This document shows positions 1 to 6,649 of a stretch of 32,260 bases of DNA, in pieces. The DNA lies in NCBI GenBank assembly GCA_035702665.1, contig DASSQD010000063.1:1-32260 (forward strand), in the 5' to 3' direction. The notes below the pieces were generated by a model that saw only the letters and a program-made list of their open reading frames with translations, had not been told where the DNA came from and ran no database searches. Position numbers and translations under genes: made by a program. This DNA is from VBDM01 sp035702665. GTDB taxonomy: Bacteria; Pseudomonadota; Gammaproteobacteria; Burkholderiales; SG8-39. How positions within the stretch are numbered: the stretch's first letter is position 1; each line of letters opens with the position of its first letter.

Positions 1-165
1 CGACAGGGTCTTCGTCATCTTCTGCTTGTAAGGCATGCGCTTGCTGTCGAATACGCACAGGGGTCTTAGCTCACCGGCGCGCCACTGGGCAACCGCTTCG
101 ATCGGGTTGTTAACCGTGGAGTCGACGTGCTTGCCGACCAGTTGGACGGCCACCTCGCCGCCGTG
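1..165 (-). pseudogene. 5'-truncated TctC/Bug-family binding protein remnant (runs off left edge)
   Basis: Read on the minus strand, one frame is open to the window edge. From about base 165 downward it matches the tripartite tricarboxylate transporter substrate-binding (TctC/Bug) family, with recognisable stretches GGEVAVQLVGKHVDSTVNN and EAVAQWRAGELRPLCVF. An intact gene would need about 150 more N-terminal residues at higher coordinates, but the adjacent LysR gene ends at 240 and fills that space. The N-terminal half is therefore missing. Bases 166-239 stay open in the same frame but do not look like the family, and no start codon with a ribosome site is seen there. The likeliest reading is a gene fragment left by deletion or rearrangement. 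The family match is from memory of conserved family sequence, and the C-terminal end is outside the window. Confidence 0.6.
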
Positions 166-239
166 TTCTGTGACGACGAGCTGCGGACTCTTGCGAAGAG
201 CGAAGCGGGGCACGCCGACCGGGAAACGACGCAGCGACC

Positions 240-1277
240 TTAGGTTTCCCGGCGAGAGACAGCCGCCAGCGGTCTTGCGATTGAGCGCGCGCACTCGATG
301 AACAGGTTCGCCACGGGGCTGATGGTCCGGTTCTTCAGGGTGGCGATGCCGACCGGCGGTGGACGAATCGGCAATTCCTTGACGGGCAGCACCTTGATCC
401 CCAGCCGCTTTCCGCTGAACCACACCAGCGACCGCGGAAGCATCGCGAGGAACCGTCCCGTCGTAATCATCTCGACTGCCAGGGGAATGGAGTTGGAGAT
501 GACGCTCGGCCGTGGAACGGCGAGCCCGCTCGCGCGGAAGGCCTCAGTGATGTAAGGCCAGACCGCGGAGTCCGGCATGGGAGCCGGCGGTGGCAGGATC
601 CAGGGCTCGTTGGCGAGCTCGGCAGGCTGGATGCTCCGTCGACGCGTCAATCGATTGTGCGCCCCTGCCACGACGTGGAGCGGATCCTCGAACAGAGGCT
701 CCATGACGAGATTATCTTCGCTTCCGAACTTGATCAGACGGCCGACAAGGAGGTCGAGTTTGCGCTCGTGCAGTTGACGGTATGCCTCGGCAGTATTGCT
801 CGCGTAGCTTACGTGGAAGGCGATACGCGGGTATTCGCGCGACACCCGATCGAGGATAGCGGGGAGTAGTCCCTGTATGACGGGTTGCTGAATGGCTCCG
901 ATGCGCAACTCTCCGGCCCCCAGGTCGCTTAGAAATTCGACTTCCTTGATTGCCTGGTGCAAATCGTCGAGGATCACTTCGCTCCACTTAAGCAGGGCGC
1001 GGCCGTAAGGTGTCGGCTCTACCCCGCGAGGGGTGCGATCCAAGAGCCGCACCCCGAGAGCGTGCTCCATTTCCCGAATCGCCTTGGTTACCGCGGGCTG
1101 CGTAAGCGAGAGATCGGCAGCGGCCTTCGCCATGCTCTTGCGTTCGGCGACGGCGACCAGCGTGCGCAGCTCGCGCAACGTCAGCCGGCGCTCAACTCGG
1201 TGGCGCGAAGACACGGGGGCAATTACCAAAAGTAGTTGCTTATATTCCAATATATCAATTCTCGTTTCTATCGGCAC
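240..1277 (-). CDS. LysR-family transcriptional regulator
   Basis: The protein has a LysR winged helix-turn-helix at about residues 32-90, with the recognition segment around LSLTQPAVTKAIREME and LGVRLLDRTPRG. A periplasmic-binding-protein-like effector domain follows to the end. At 345 residues it is longer than the usual ~300. The longest frame begins at a GTG (1277) with only an AAGGG directly abutting it, and its first ~30 residues do not resemble the family. Later starts at TTG 1229 or GTG 1214 are plausible and would free the AT-rich palindrome at 1242-1253 for the promoter. It is divergent to a TctC-type binding protein gene, a common arrangement in Burkholderiales in which the regulator controls the neighbour. 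The ligand is unknown. Confidence 0.9.
   Translation of the reverse strand: MPIETRIDILEYKQLLLVIAPVSSRHRVERRLTLRELRTLVAVAERKSMAKAAADLSLTQPAVTKAIREMEHALGVRLLDRTPRGVEPTPYGRALLKWSEVILDDLHQAIKEVEFLSDLGAGELRIGAIQQPVIQGLLPAILDRVSREYPRIAFHVSYASNTAEAYRQLHERKLDLLVGRLIKFGSEDNLVMEPLFEDPLHVVAGAHNRLTRRRSIQPAELANEPWILPPPAPMPDSAVWPYITEAFRASGLAVPRPSVISNSIPLAVEMITTGRFLAMLPRSLVWFSGKRLGIKVLPVKELPIRPPPVGIATLKNRTISPVANLFIECARSIARPLAAVSRRET
1242..1253. promoter_or_regulatory. AT-rich palindrome, candidate LysR operator
   Basis: ATATT-CC-AATAT is a perfect 5-bp inverted repeat with a 2-nt spacer. It sits in an unusually AT-rich patch (about 1221-1270) of otherwise GC-rich DNA. It lies between the LysR core coding region and the divergent TctC gene, where a LysR-type operator and the overlapping promoters would be expected. 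It falls inside the longest LysR reading frame, so it is an operator only if the true LysR start is downstream of it. The assignment is inferred from position and symmetry. Confidence 0.35.
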
Positions 1278-1344
1278 CCCTTAAGGTATTGGCATCGGGT
1301 GCCGTGAAGCCCCGGCGAGAGACGATGATATCGACGGAGGTTCT

Positions 1345-2319
1345 ATGAAGCTTCGAGCAGCAGCGTTGGGGCTCGTTGCCCTCGGTCTGGGGACGGGCGT
1401 GATGGCGGCGGGAGACTACTATCCGGTGCGGCCGGTCACACTGGTCATTCCGTTTCCTCCGGGAACAAATACGGACCTGGTGGCTCGCCCCCTCGCCGAA
1501 CGGCTGACCTCGTCGCTCGGTCAGCCGGTGATCGTCGACTACCGGCCGGGCGGTGCGGGTGGAACGGTAGGCGCGAAAGCGGTGGCGAAGGCCGAGCCGG
1601 ACGGATACACGCTGTTGATGAGTCCGCCCGGGCCATTGGTGGTCGCTCCGGTGATTTACAAGGACCTGGGCTACGATCCGGTCGCAAGCTTCCTGCCGGT
1701 GGCGACAGTTTTCAGCGTTCCTCAGCTGCTCGCCGTTCATCCCTCGATTCCAGTGCACACGATTGAGGAGCTTGTACGGTACGCGAAGGCGAATCCCGGA
1801 AAGATCAACTTCGCCTCGCCCGGATATGGCACCCAGCCCCACCTGCTCGGCGAAATGCTAAGGCGCTCAGCGGGCATCGACATCGTTCACGTCGCTTACA
1901 AGGGGCCGGCACAGGCGATGACCGACCTCGTGGCGGGGCAGGTGCAAATGTACTTCGAGACCTTGAGCCTCTATCTTCCGCAGGTGCGGTCCGGGAGAGC
2001 CAGGGTCCTCGCCGTGGCCGACGAGCGTCGCAGTCCGCAGCTTCCCGACGTGCCCACCACGGTGGAGAGCGGGTTTCCCACGCTGCAGGGAACGTTCTGG
2101 GCGGGCATTGTGGCGCCAGCGGGCACCCCCGTGCCGATCGTTCAGAAGCTGAATGCAGGGATCAACGCAATCGTCGGATCTGCGGAGATGCAGTCCGTGC
2201 TGGACAAAATCTCCGCGAAGCCCAAGCTCGGCTCACCCGAGGCATTCGCGGCGTTCATGACCGCGGAGGCGCACAGGTGGTCCGACATCGTCCGGGCGGC
2301 CGGCATCAAGGCGGAATGA
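1345..2319 (+). CDS. Tripartite tricarboxylate transporter substrate-binding protein (TctC/Bug family)
   Basis: This 324-residue protein is a periplasmic solute-binding protein of the TctC/Bug family. Such proteins bind small carboxylates or other organic acids and deliver them to a TctAB membrane pair or act as sensors. Residues 1-21 form a signal peptide (hydrophobic run ending VMA). The family pattern follows: ITLVIPFPPG-like strand at about 31-40, RPGGAGG near 67, an AKANPGKINFASPG segment in the middle, and a PLPDVPT-like loop near 235. GGAGG at 1336-1340 lies 4 nt before the ATG and fixes the start. No tctA or tctB is in the window, so it is an orphan binding protein, as is usual for Bug proteins. 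The divergent LysR gene probably regulates it. Confidence 0.93.
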   Translation: MKLRAAALGLVALGLGTGVMAAGDYYPVRPVTLVIPFPPGTNTDLVARPLAERLTSSLGQPVIVDYRPGGAGGTVGAKAVAKAEPDGYTLLMSPPGPLVVAPVIYKDLGYDPVASFLPVATVFSVPQLLAVHPSIPVHTIEELVRYAKANPGKINFASPGYGTQPHLLGEMLRRSAGIDIVHVAYKGPAQAMTDLVAGQVQMYFETLSLYLPQVRSGRARVLAVADERRSPQLPDVPTTVESGFPTLQGTFWAGIVAPAGTPVPIVQKLNAGINAIVGSAEMQSVLDKISAKPKLGSPEAFAAFMTAEAHRWSDIVRAAGIKAE

Positions 2320-2368
2320 GGACGCTGATCCGGGAGAGATTAGAACGCTGCTTTGAGGTCTAGCCGGG

Positions 2369-2374
2369 TACAAT
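2369..2374 (+). promoter_or_regulatory. Possible -10 element ahead of the MCE/cupin cluster
   Basis: TACAAT preceded by GGG lies about 105 nt upstream of the first gene of the 2480-10633 cluster, in a 160-nt gap (2320-2479) that holds no other clear feature. No good -35 is found at 16-18 nt spacing; a TTGAGG at 2353 is only 10 nt away. The call rests on the -10 match and on the position before the first gene of the run. Confidence 0.35.
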
Positions 2375-2479
2375 TGTCTCGCGTCTCGCGCCAGGGCCCG
2401 GACTCATCCGTCTGGTGCGCCAGACAATCAGGCCTTTGCGTGATGCAGAGGCTTCTTTGCATTCGCCCGGGAGATCCAA

Positions 2480-3334
2480 ATGCGCCGCACAGTCGCTCTC
2501 AGCGCTCTTGCCCTATTCACCTCGGGTCTCGCGCACGCCCAGGCCCTCGACGGCCGCCTGAAGAAAATCGCCCAGACCAAGACCATCGCCGTCGGCTATC
2601 GCGCCGACGCCATGCCATTCTCGTTCGCCGAGAACAATCAGGTCGCCGGTTTCACGATCGACCTCTGCAAGCGCGTGGTCACCTCGATCGAGCGCCAGCT
2701 CAAGATCCAGGAGCTGCAGATCAAGTGGGTACCGGTGACGCTGGACTCGCGCTTCGAAGCCGTCGCGAAAGGCCAGGCCGACATGGAATGCGGCGCGAGC
2801 ACGATCACGTTGACGCGGATGAAGAGCGTCGACTTCTCAAGCGTCATCTTCGTGGAAACCACGGGCCTGCTCGTCAAAGCCGCCTCCGGTCTGCGTTCGC
2901 TCTCCGATACTTCCGGCAAGAAGATCGCCGTCATGGCGGGGACCACCAACGAGCGCGCAATCAACGCGCAACTCAAGCGACGCCTGATCAGCGCGACGGT
3001 GGTCCCGTTCAAGTCACGCGAGGAGGCGTTCGCCGCCTTGGAGGCGGACAAGGTGGACGTCTTCGCCAGCGACCGGCTGCTGCTCGCCGGCGCGGCGACG
3101 AAGTCGAAGGACCAGAAGGCGCTCACGCTGCTTCCCGAGGAGCTCTCGATCGAACCCTACGGTATCGTGCTGCCGCGGGGCGACGCGTCGTTCCGGCTCG
3201 CAGTCAACACCGGTCTCGCGCAGCTCTATTCGAGCGGCGAAATCGCCGAGATTTTCCGCCGCTGGTTCGAGAACCTGGGCCCGCCGCCGGGCATCATCCT
3301 CGCTGCGTATGCTCTCGGCGCCATCCCGGAGTAG
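2480..3334 (+). CDS. Amino-acid-type ABC transporter substrate-binding protein (SBP_bac_3 family)
   Basis: This 284-residue periplasmic protein has a signal peptide at 1-20 (cleavage after AHA). The rest is one type-II periplasmic-binding fold of the GltI/GlnH class. Visible family features are the opening strand KTIAVGYRADAMPFSF, GFTIDLCKRVV, the VTLDSRFEAVAKGQADMECG segment, the hinge GKKIAVMAGTT, and the C-terminal EIAEIFRRWF. Family members bind polar amino acids such as glutamate or aspartate. Here no HisM/GltJ-type permease accompanies it. Instead, only 12 nt downstream, begins an MlaE-type permease, so it may serve as the periplasmic partner of that system where MlaC would normally act. 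The start has a purine-rich GGGAG site about 7 nt upstream. Family assignment is solid; ligand and partnership are inference. Confidence 0.9.
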   Translation: MRRTVALSALALFTSGLAHAQALDGRLKKIAQTKTIAVGYRADAMPFSFAENNQVAGFTIDLCKRVVTSIERQLKIQELQIKWVPVTLDSRFEAVAKGQADMECGASTITLTRMKSVDFSSVIFVETTGLLVKAASGLRSLSDTSGKKIAVMAGTTNERAINAQLKRRLISATVVPFKSREEAFAALEADKVDVFASDRLLLAGAATKSKDQKALTLLPEELSIEPYGIVLPRGDASFRLAVNTGLAQLYSSGEIAEIFRRWFENLGPPPGIILAAYALGAIPE

Positions 3335-3346
3335 CCCACCGCCGCC

Positions 3347-4123
3347 ATGATCGGCGTCTATCGCGAGTTCGAAGGTGTCATGCGGCTCGCCGGTCATGTG
3401 GTGCGCAGGCTGCCGGTGCTGGCGCTGCCGCCGGTCGCGGAATCGCTGACGCGCCAGATCTACTTCACCGGCGCGAGCGCGACGGCCGGGATCGTCCTGC
3501 GCGGGGCGTTCATCGGCACCTTCATCATCGCCTACGTCATCGACGTGCTCGACGCCAACGTGGCGCTCGCCGTAAAGATCCTGCTCTGGGTGGTGCTGCG
3601 CGAAGTCGGGCCGTTGATCGCGGCCGTGCTCGTGATCCAGCGCAGCGGCACCGCGGTGACGACCGAGCTCGCGCTGATGCAGATCTCCGGGGAAGTGGCG
3701 AATCTCCGGCACATGCGCATCGACCCGCGTGACTACCTGGTCGTGCCGCGCGTCGTGGGGATCGCCCTGTCCACTGCAGCGCTGACGTTCTACGTCCAGG
3801 TCATCGCGGTCGGCGGCGGGATGCTGCTCAGCGCGCTCACCATCGACGCTTCGCTCGGCGAGCTGTTCACCGAATTCTTCGCGCTGGCGAGCCCGGTGGA
3901 CTTCGTTTACTCCGTGATCAAGAGCCTTCTGTTCGGCGCCGCGATCGCTTTGGTGTGCTGCTATCAGGGCCTGCACGCTCCGGGAACGTCGATCAATGCC
4001 GTTCCCAAGGCCGCGATCAACGGAGTGACACAGAGCACGCTGCTCGTGCTGCTGCTCAACGTCGTCTTCGCCTACCTCGTCTTCGGCCAGGCTTTCTTCG
4101 GTCTGGTGACCGCCAAGCTGTGA
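3347..4123 (+). CDS. MlaE/YrbE-family permease of an MCE-type transport system
   Basis: This 258-residue inner-membrane protein has several hydrophobic segments. It carries the MlaE hallmark cytoplasmic segment ELALMQISGEVANLRHM followed by RIDPRDYLVVPRV, which in MlaE proteins forms the coupling helix that contacts the ATPase MlaF. MlaE proteins are the permease core of MCE complexes that move phospholipids or other hydrophobic molecules between membranes. The N-terminus begins with a short amphipathic stretch typical of the family. The stop codon overlaps the start of the next gene (GTGA), implying translational coupling to the ATPase-like subunit. Canonical mla operons place the ATPase first and add MlaC and MlaB; here the order is permease, ATPase-like, MCE protein and lipoprotein, so this is a paralogous system rather than mlaFEDCB. 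Confidence 0.9.
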   Translation: MIGVYREFEGVMRLAGHVVRRLPVLALPPVAESLTRQIYFTGASATAGIVLRGAFIGTFIIAYVIDVLDANVALAVKILLWVVLREVGPLIAAVLVIQRSGTAVTTELALMQISGEVANLRHMRIDPRDYLVVPRVVGIALSTAALTFYVQVIAVGGGMLLSALTIDASLGELFTEFFALASPVDFVYSVIKSLLFGAAIALVCCYQGLHAPGTSINAVPKAAINGVTQSTLLVLLLNVVFAYLVFGQAFFGLVTAKL

Positions 4124-4734
4124 GTGCGGCCGATCAGGGCGTGGCCCTGGGCTACGAGCCCGCCTCCGGCAGCGGCGAGCGCCGCGTGTGGATCCCCTCC
4201 GGCGGCAGCCATCGCAGCGGGCCGCTGGGCGCATTGCAGCGCGAGCAGCTCGTGAGCGCGGTCCTGGACGTGAGGCCCGACCCCGACACGAGGCTCGTGA
4301 TGCTCGGCGTGGATGTCGACGAGCTCCAGCCCGCCGGCCGCGCGGCCCTCCGGGACCGGATCGCGTTCCTTCCCGCCGACGGAGGGCTGCTGAGCAGCCT
4401 CAATGCCTGGGAAAACATCGTGCTGCCCATCGGGTTCCACCGCCCGGAATGCCTGCGCGAGGTCGCCGCCCGGGTGTACGGCATGCTCGCCCGGCTGGGG
4501 GCGGATCCGTCGGCCCTGCTCGCCAAGCTGCCGGAGCGCATGAGTCTGTACGAGAAGAATCTCACCGGCTATGTCAGGATAGCGCTCGAGAGGCCGGAAC
4601 TCCTGATCGCCGAAGATCCGCAGGGCGGCCTGGACTCCGTGGAAAGGGCGGCGGCGGAGAGGTTTCCCGCGGCCTATCTCGAGGATTGTCCCGGGGGCAC
4701 GTTCGTGCAGCTGGAGGTCGCATCCGCGCCCTAG
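4120..4734 (+). CDS. Degenerate ABC ATPase-like subunit lacking Walker A
   Basis: This 204-residue protein starts at GTG 4120, which overlaps the stop of the permease gene. It aligns in outline with the MlaF-type ABC nucleotide-binding domain: a GE turn at 19-20, LGVDVDELQPAGRAALRDR at 62-80, LLSSLNAWENIVLP at 90-103, and ELLIAEDPQGGLD at 160-172. The catalytic motifs are altered. Where GPSGSGKST should stand the sequence is PSGGSHRSGPL (26-36), with no P-loop lysine. The Q-loop glutamine is absent at 83-86 (FLPA). The LSGGQ signature is replaced by MSLYEKNLTG (141-150). Walker B ends ED instead of DE, and no switch histidine follows. It is also about 60 residues shorter than MlaF. It probably binds the permease without hydrolysing ATP, or is decaying, although the reading frame is intact and coupled to its neighbours. 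Confidence 0.8.
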   Translation: MSAADQGVALGYEPASGSGERRVWIPSGGSHRSGPLGALQREQLVSAVLDVRPDPDTRLVMLGVDVDELQPAGRAALRDRIAFLPADGGLLSSLNAWENIVLPIGFHRPECLREVAARVYGMLARLGADPSALLAKLPERMSLYEKNLTGYVRIALERPELLIAEDPQGGLDSVERAAAERFPAAYLEDCPGGTFVQLEVASAP

Positions 4735-4772
4735 AAAGGGTACGGCGCGGCAATCCCAACGAGGAGGACGTC

Positions 4773-5747
4773 ATGCAGGAAGAACATGCAAGGCCAAGGC
4801 GCTTCGTCGGAATCGGCAGGCAAGTGAGCGTGTTTCTCCTCGCGGCCGTTTTTGGCGTCGTCGGGGTGATCCTCCTGGTGGGCTACAAGCAGGGCATCTT
4901 CGTGCGGCACACCAGAATCTACTTCCACGCGGCCGACGCGTTCGGAATCAGCAAAGGCACCTCGGTCAGGCTGCTCGGGCTTCCCGTGGGAAGCGTGAGC
5001 GATCTCGACATCTCCGACCGTGGGGTGAAAGTCGAGCTGTCGCTGATCAGTGACTACACGCCGCGCATCCCGAAGACCTCGCGCGCCAGGCTGGTCCGCG
5101 AGGGCTATGTCGGCGCGGCGACCATCCAGCTCGTTCCGGGCGGGGAGCCCGGACACGCACTACAGCCCGTCGTCGACGGGGACGAGATCGAGTACGTCCC
5201 ACCGCGCGGCGTGGTCGAGCTGGTCGAGGAGTTCAAGACTCAGCTCACGCCGGTGATCAACGATCTGCGCAAGATACTCGTCGACCTGAATCAGCCGAAC
5301 AGCGAGTTCAGGAGATCGATGGCCGGGGCGAGCGCGGTTCTCCAGCAGTTGCCCGACACCAATCGTGAAACGCGCAGGATGCTGCATGACACCGACGCCA
5401 TGGTCCGCCAGGCCGAATCGACTTTCGCGTCGCTCGGGCGGGTGAGCGGCGCTCTCGAGCACGAGGTTCCGGTCCTCACCGGGAAGCTCGAGAGCACCCT
5501 GGATAACTTCGCCGAGACCTCGACGCAGATCCGGGATGCCGCGCGCAAGAACGGCGACGCCCTGCACGAGATCCTGGTGCAGATGCCGGGCCTGGTGCGC
5601 GAAGGCGGCGAGCTGGTGCGCGACGGCCAGGACGTCGTCGGCGCCGCGCGCAACTCCTGGCTGCTGCGGGACAACATCGAAGTGAGGTCCATGCACAGCC
5701 TCCCGGTGGACAGCTTCGAGTCGACCGGCGCGGGCGCGAAACGCTGA
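4773..5747 (+). CDS. MCE-domain (MlaD-family) protein
   Basis: This 324-residue protein is anchored by one N-terminal transmembrane helix (about 18-37). An MCE domain follows at about 44-125, recognisable by TRIYFHAADAFGISKGTSV, RLLGLPVGSV and REGYVGAATIQLVPGG. A long, mostly helical tail without further domains follows (about 145-324). MCE proteins form periplasmic hexameric rings that pass lipids or hydrophobic substrates. E. coli MlaD is only ~183 residues, so the tail is an addition of the kind seen in MCE proteins that form longer helical channels. GAGGAGG at 4761-4767 gives a strong ribosome site 5 nt before the ATG. The gap to the upstream gene is 38 nt, the largest in the cluster, and the next gene starts within 8 nt. 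Confidence 0.92.
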   Translation: MQEEHARPRRFVGIGRQVSVFLLAAVFGVVGVILLVGYKQGIFVRHTRIYFHAADAFGISKGTSVRLLGLPVGSVSDLDISDRGVKVELSLISDYTPRIPKTSRARLVREGYVGAATIQLVPGGEPGHALQPVVDGDEIEYVPPRGVVELVEEFKTQLTPVINDLRKILVDLNQPNSEFRRSMAGASAVLQQLPDTNRETRRMLHDTDAMVRQAESTFASLGRVSGALEHEVPVLTGKLESTLDNFAETSTQIRDAARKNGDALHEILVQMPGLVREGGELVRDGQDVVGAARNSWLLRDNIEVRSMHSLPVDSFESTGAGAKR

Positions 5748-5754
5748 CAACGTG

Positions 5755-6645
5755 ATGCGCTTCGCGCTCGCTCCGACCGCCGCGCTCTCGCTGACGCTTC
5801 TGGCCGCCTGCGTCGCCCAGCCTCCCGCGGCTCCGCCGCAGCCGGGGGAGGCGGCGATGATCGACGCGAACCGCAGGGCCGACGCCTATGTGAGAAGCGG
5901 CGATCTCGAGGGCGCCGCGCGGCAATACCGCGAAGCGATCCGCGTGGCGCGGTCGGTGGAGGACGTCGAAGGCATCGCGTCGAACGCGATCAATCTGTCG
6001 ATCGTATATCAGCGGCTGGGCAGGCCGGACGACGCGCGCGCGAGCTTGGGTCTCCTGCTCGAACGCAGTCAGCTGGTATTTCCTGCGGAGCGCATGGCGC
6101 AGGCCGCGCTGCGGAGGGCGGTGCTCGACATGGATGAGCATCGCGCGGCGAGCGCGAGCGAGTGGCTCGACCACGCCGCGGCGTATTGCCGTAGGGAGTG
6201 CACGGTAACGGCCGCGATCCAGAATGTCAGAGGGCAGCTCGCGCTCGAGGCGGGGCGCGCGGACCAGGCGGCGGCGAGCGCGAAAGCGGCCTTGAGCGCC
6301 AGCCGCGCCTCGGGAGACCGGGCGGAAACGGCGAACGCGCTGCGCCTCCTCGGGTCCGCCGCCATACGCACGGGCGACGCTGCCGTCGCGGCCGGGTACC
6401 TGGGAGAGGCTCTTGCGATCGACAGGGAGCTGGCGGCACCGCGCAAGATCTACCTGGACCTGGTCGCGCTGGGACGCGCCAGCGCCTTGCGGGGCGACCG
6501 CGGCGCCGCGCGATCGTACTACGAGCGCGCCCGCGCCGTAAGCGAGGCGGCCCGCGACAGCGAAGGCGCTGCGCAGGCGCGCGCGCTGATCGACGCGCTT
6601 GGCGACACCGTGCAAGCGAGGCAACCCTCGCCGGGCCTTCCCTGA
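5755..6645 (+). CDS. TPR-containing lipoprotein of the MCE cluster
   Basis: The protein has a lipoprotein signal peptide with lipobox LLAAC (cysteine at residue 19 from the ATG), so it is likely lipidated and exported. The mature part is almost entirely helical, with tetratricopeptide-like repeats: ADAYVRSGDLEGAARQYREA, INLSIVYQRLGRPDDARASL, and later GRASALRGDRGAARSYYERA. TPR lipoproteins act as scaffolds for envelope complexes. A GTG immediately before the ATG (5752) is an alternative start and would add one residue. It begins 7 nt after the MCE gene stop and ends 4 nt before the EutA-like gene, so it belongs to the same operon. In mla-like systems the outer-membrane partner is usually MlaA or a DUF330-type lipoprotein, so a TPR protein in this slot is different. 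Its function is not known. Confidence 0.85.
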   Translation: MRFALAPTAALSLTLLAACVAQPPAAPPQPGEAAMIDANRRADAYVRSGDLEGAARQYREAIRVARSVEDVEGIASNAINLSIVYQRLGRPDDARASLGLLLERSQLVFPAERMAQAALRRAVLDMDEHRAASASEWLDHAAAYCRRECTVTAAIQNVRGQLALEAGRADQAAASAKAALSASRASGDRAETANALRLLGSAAIRTGDAAVAAGYLGEALAIDRELAAPRKIYLDLVALGRASALRGDRGAARSYYERARAVSEAARDSEGAAQARALIDALGDTVQARQPSPGLP

Positions 6646-6649
6646 TTTC

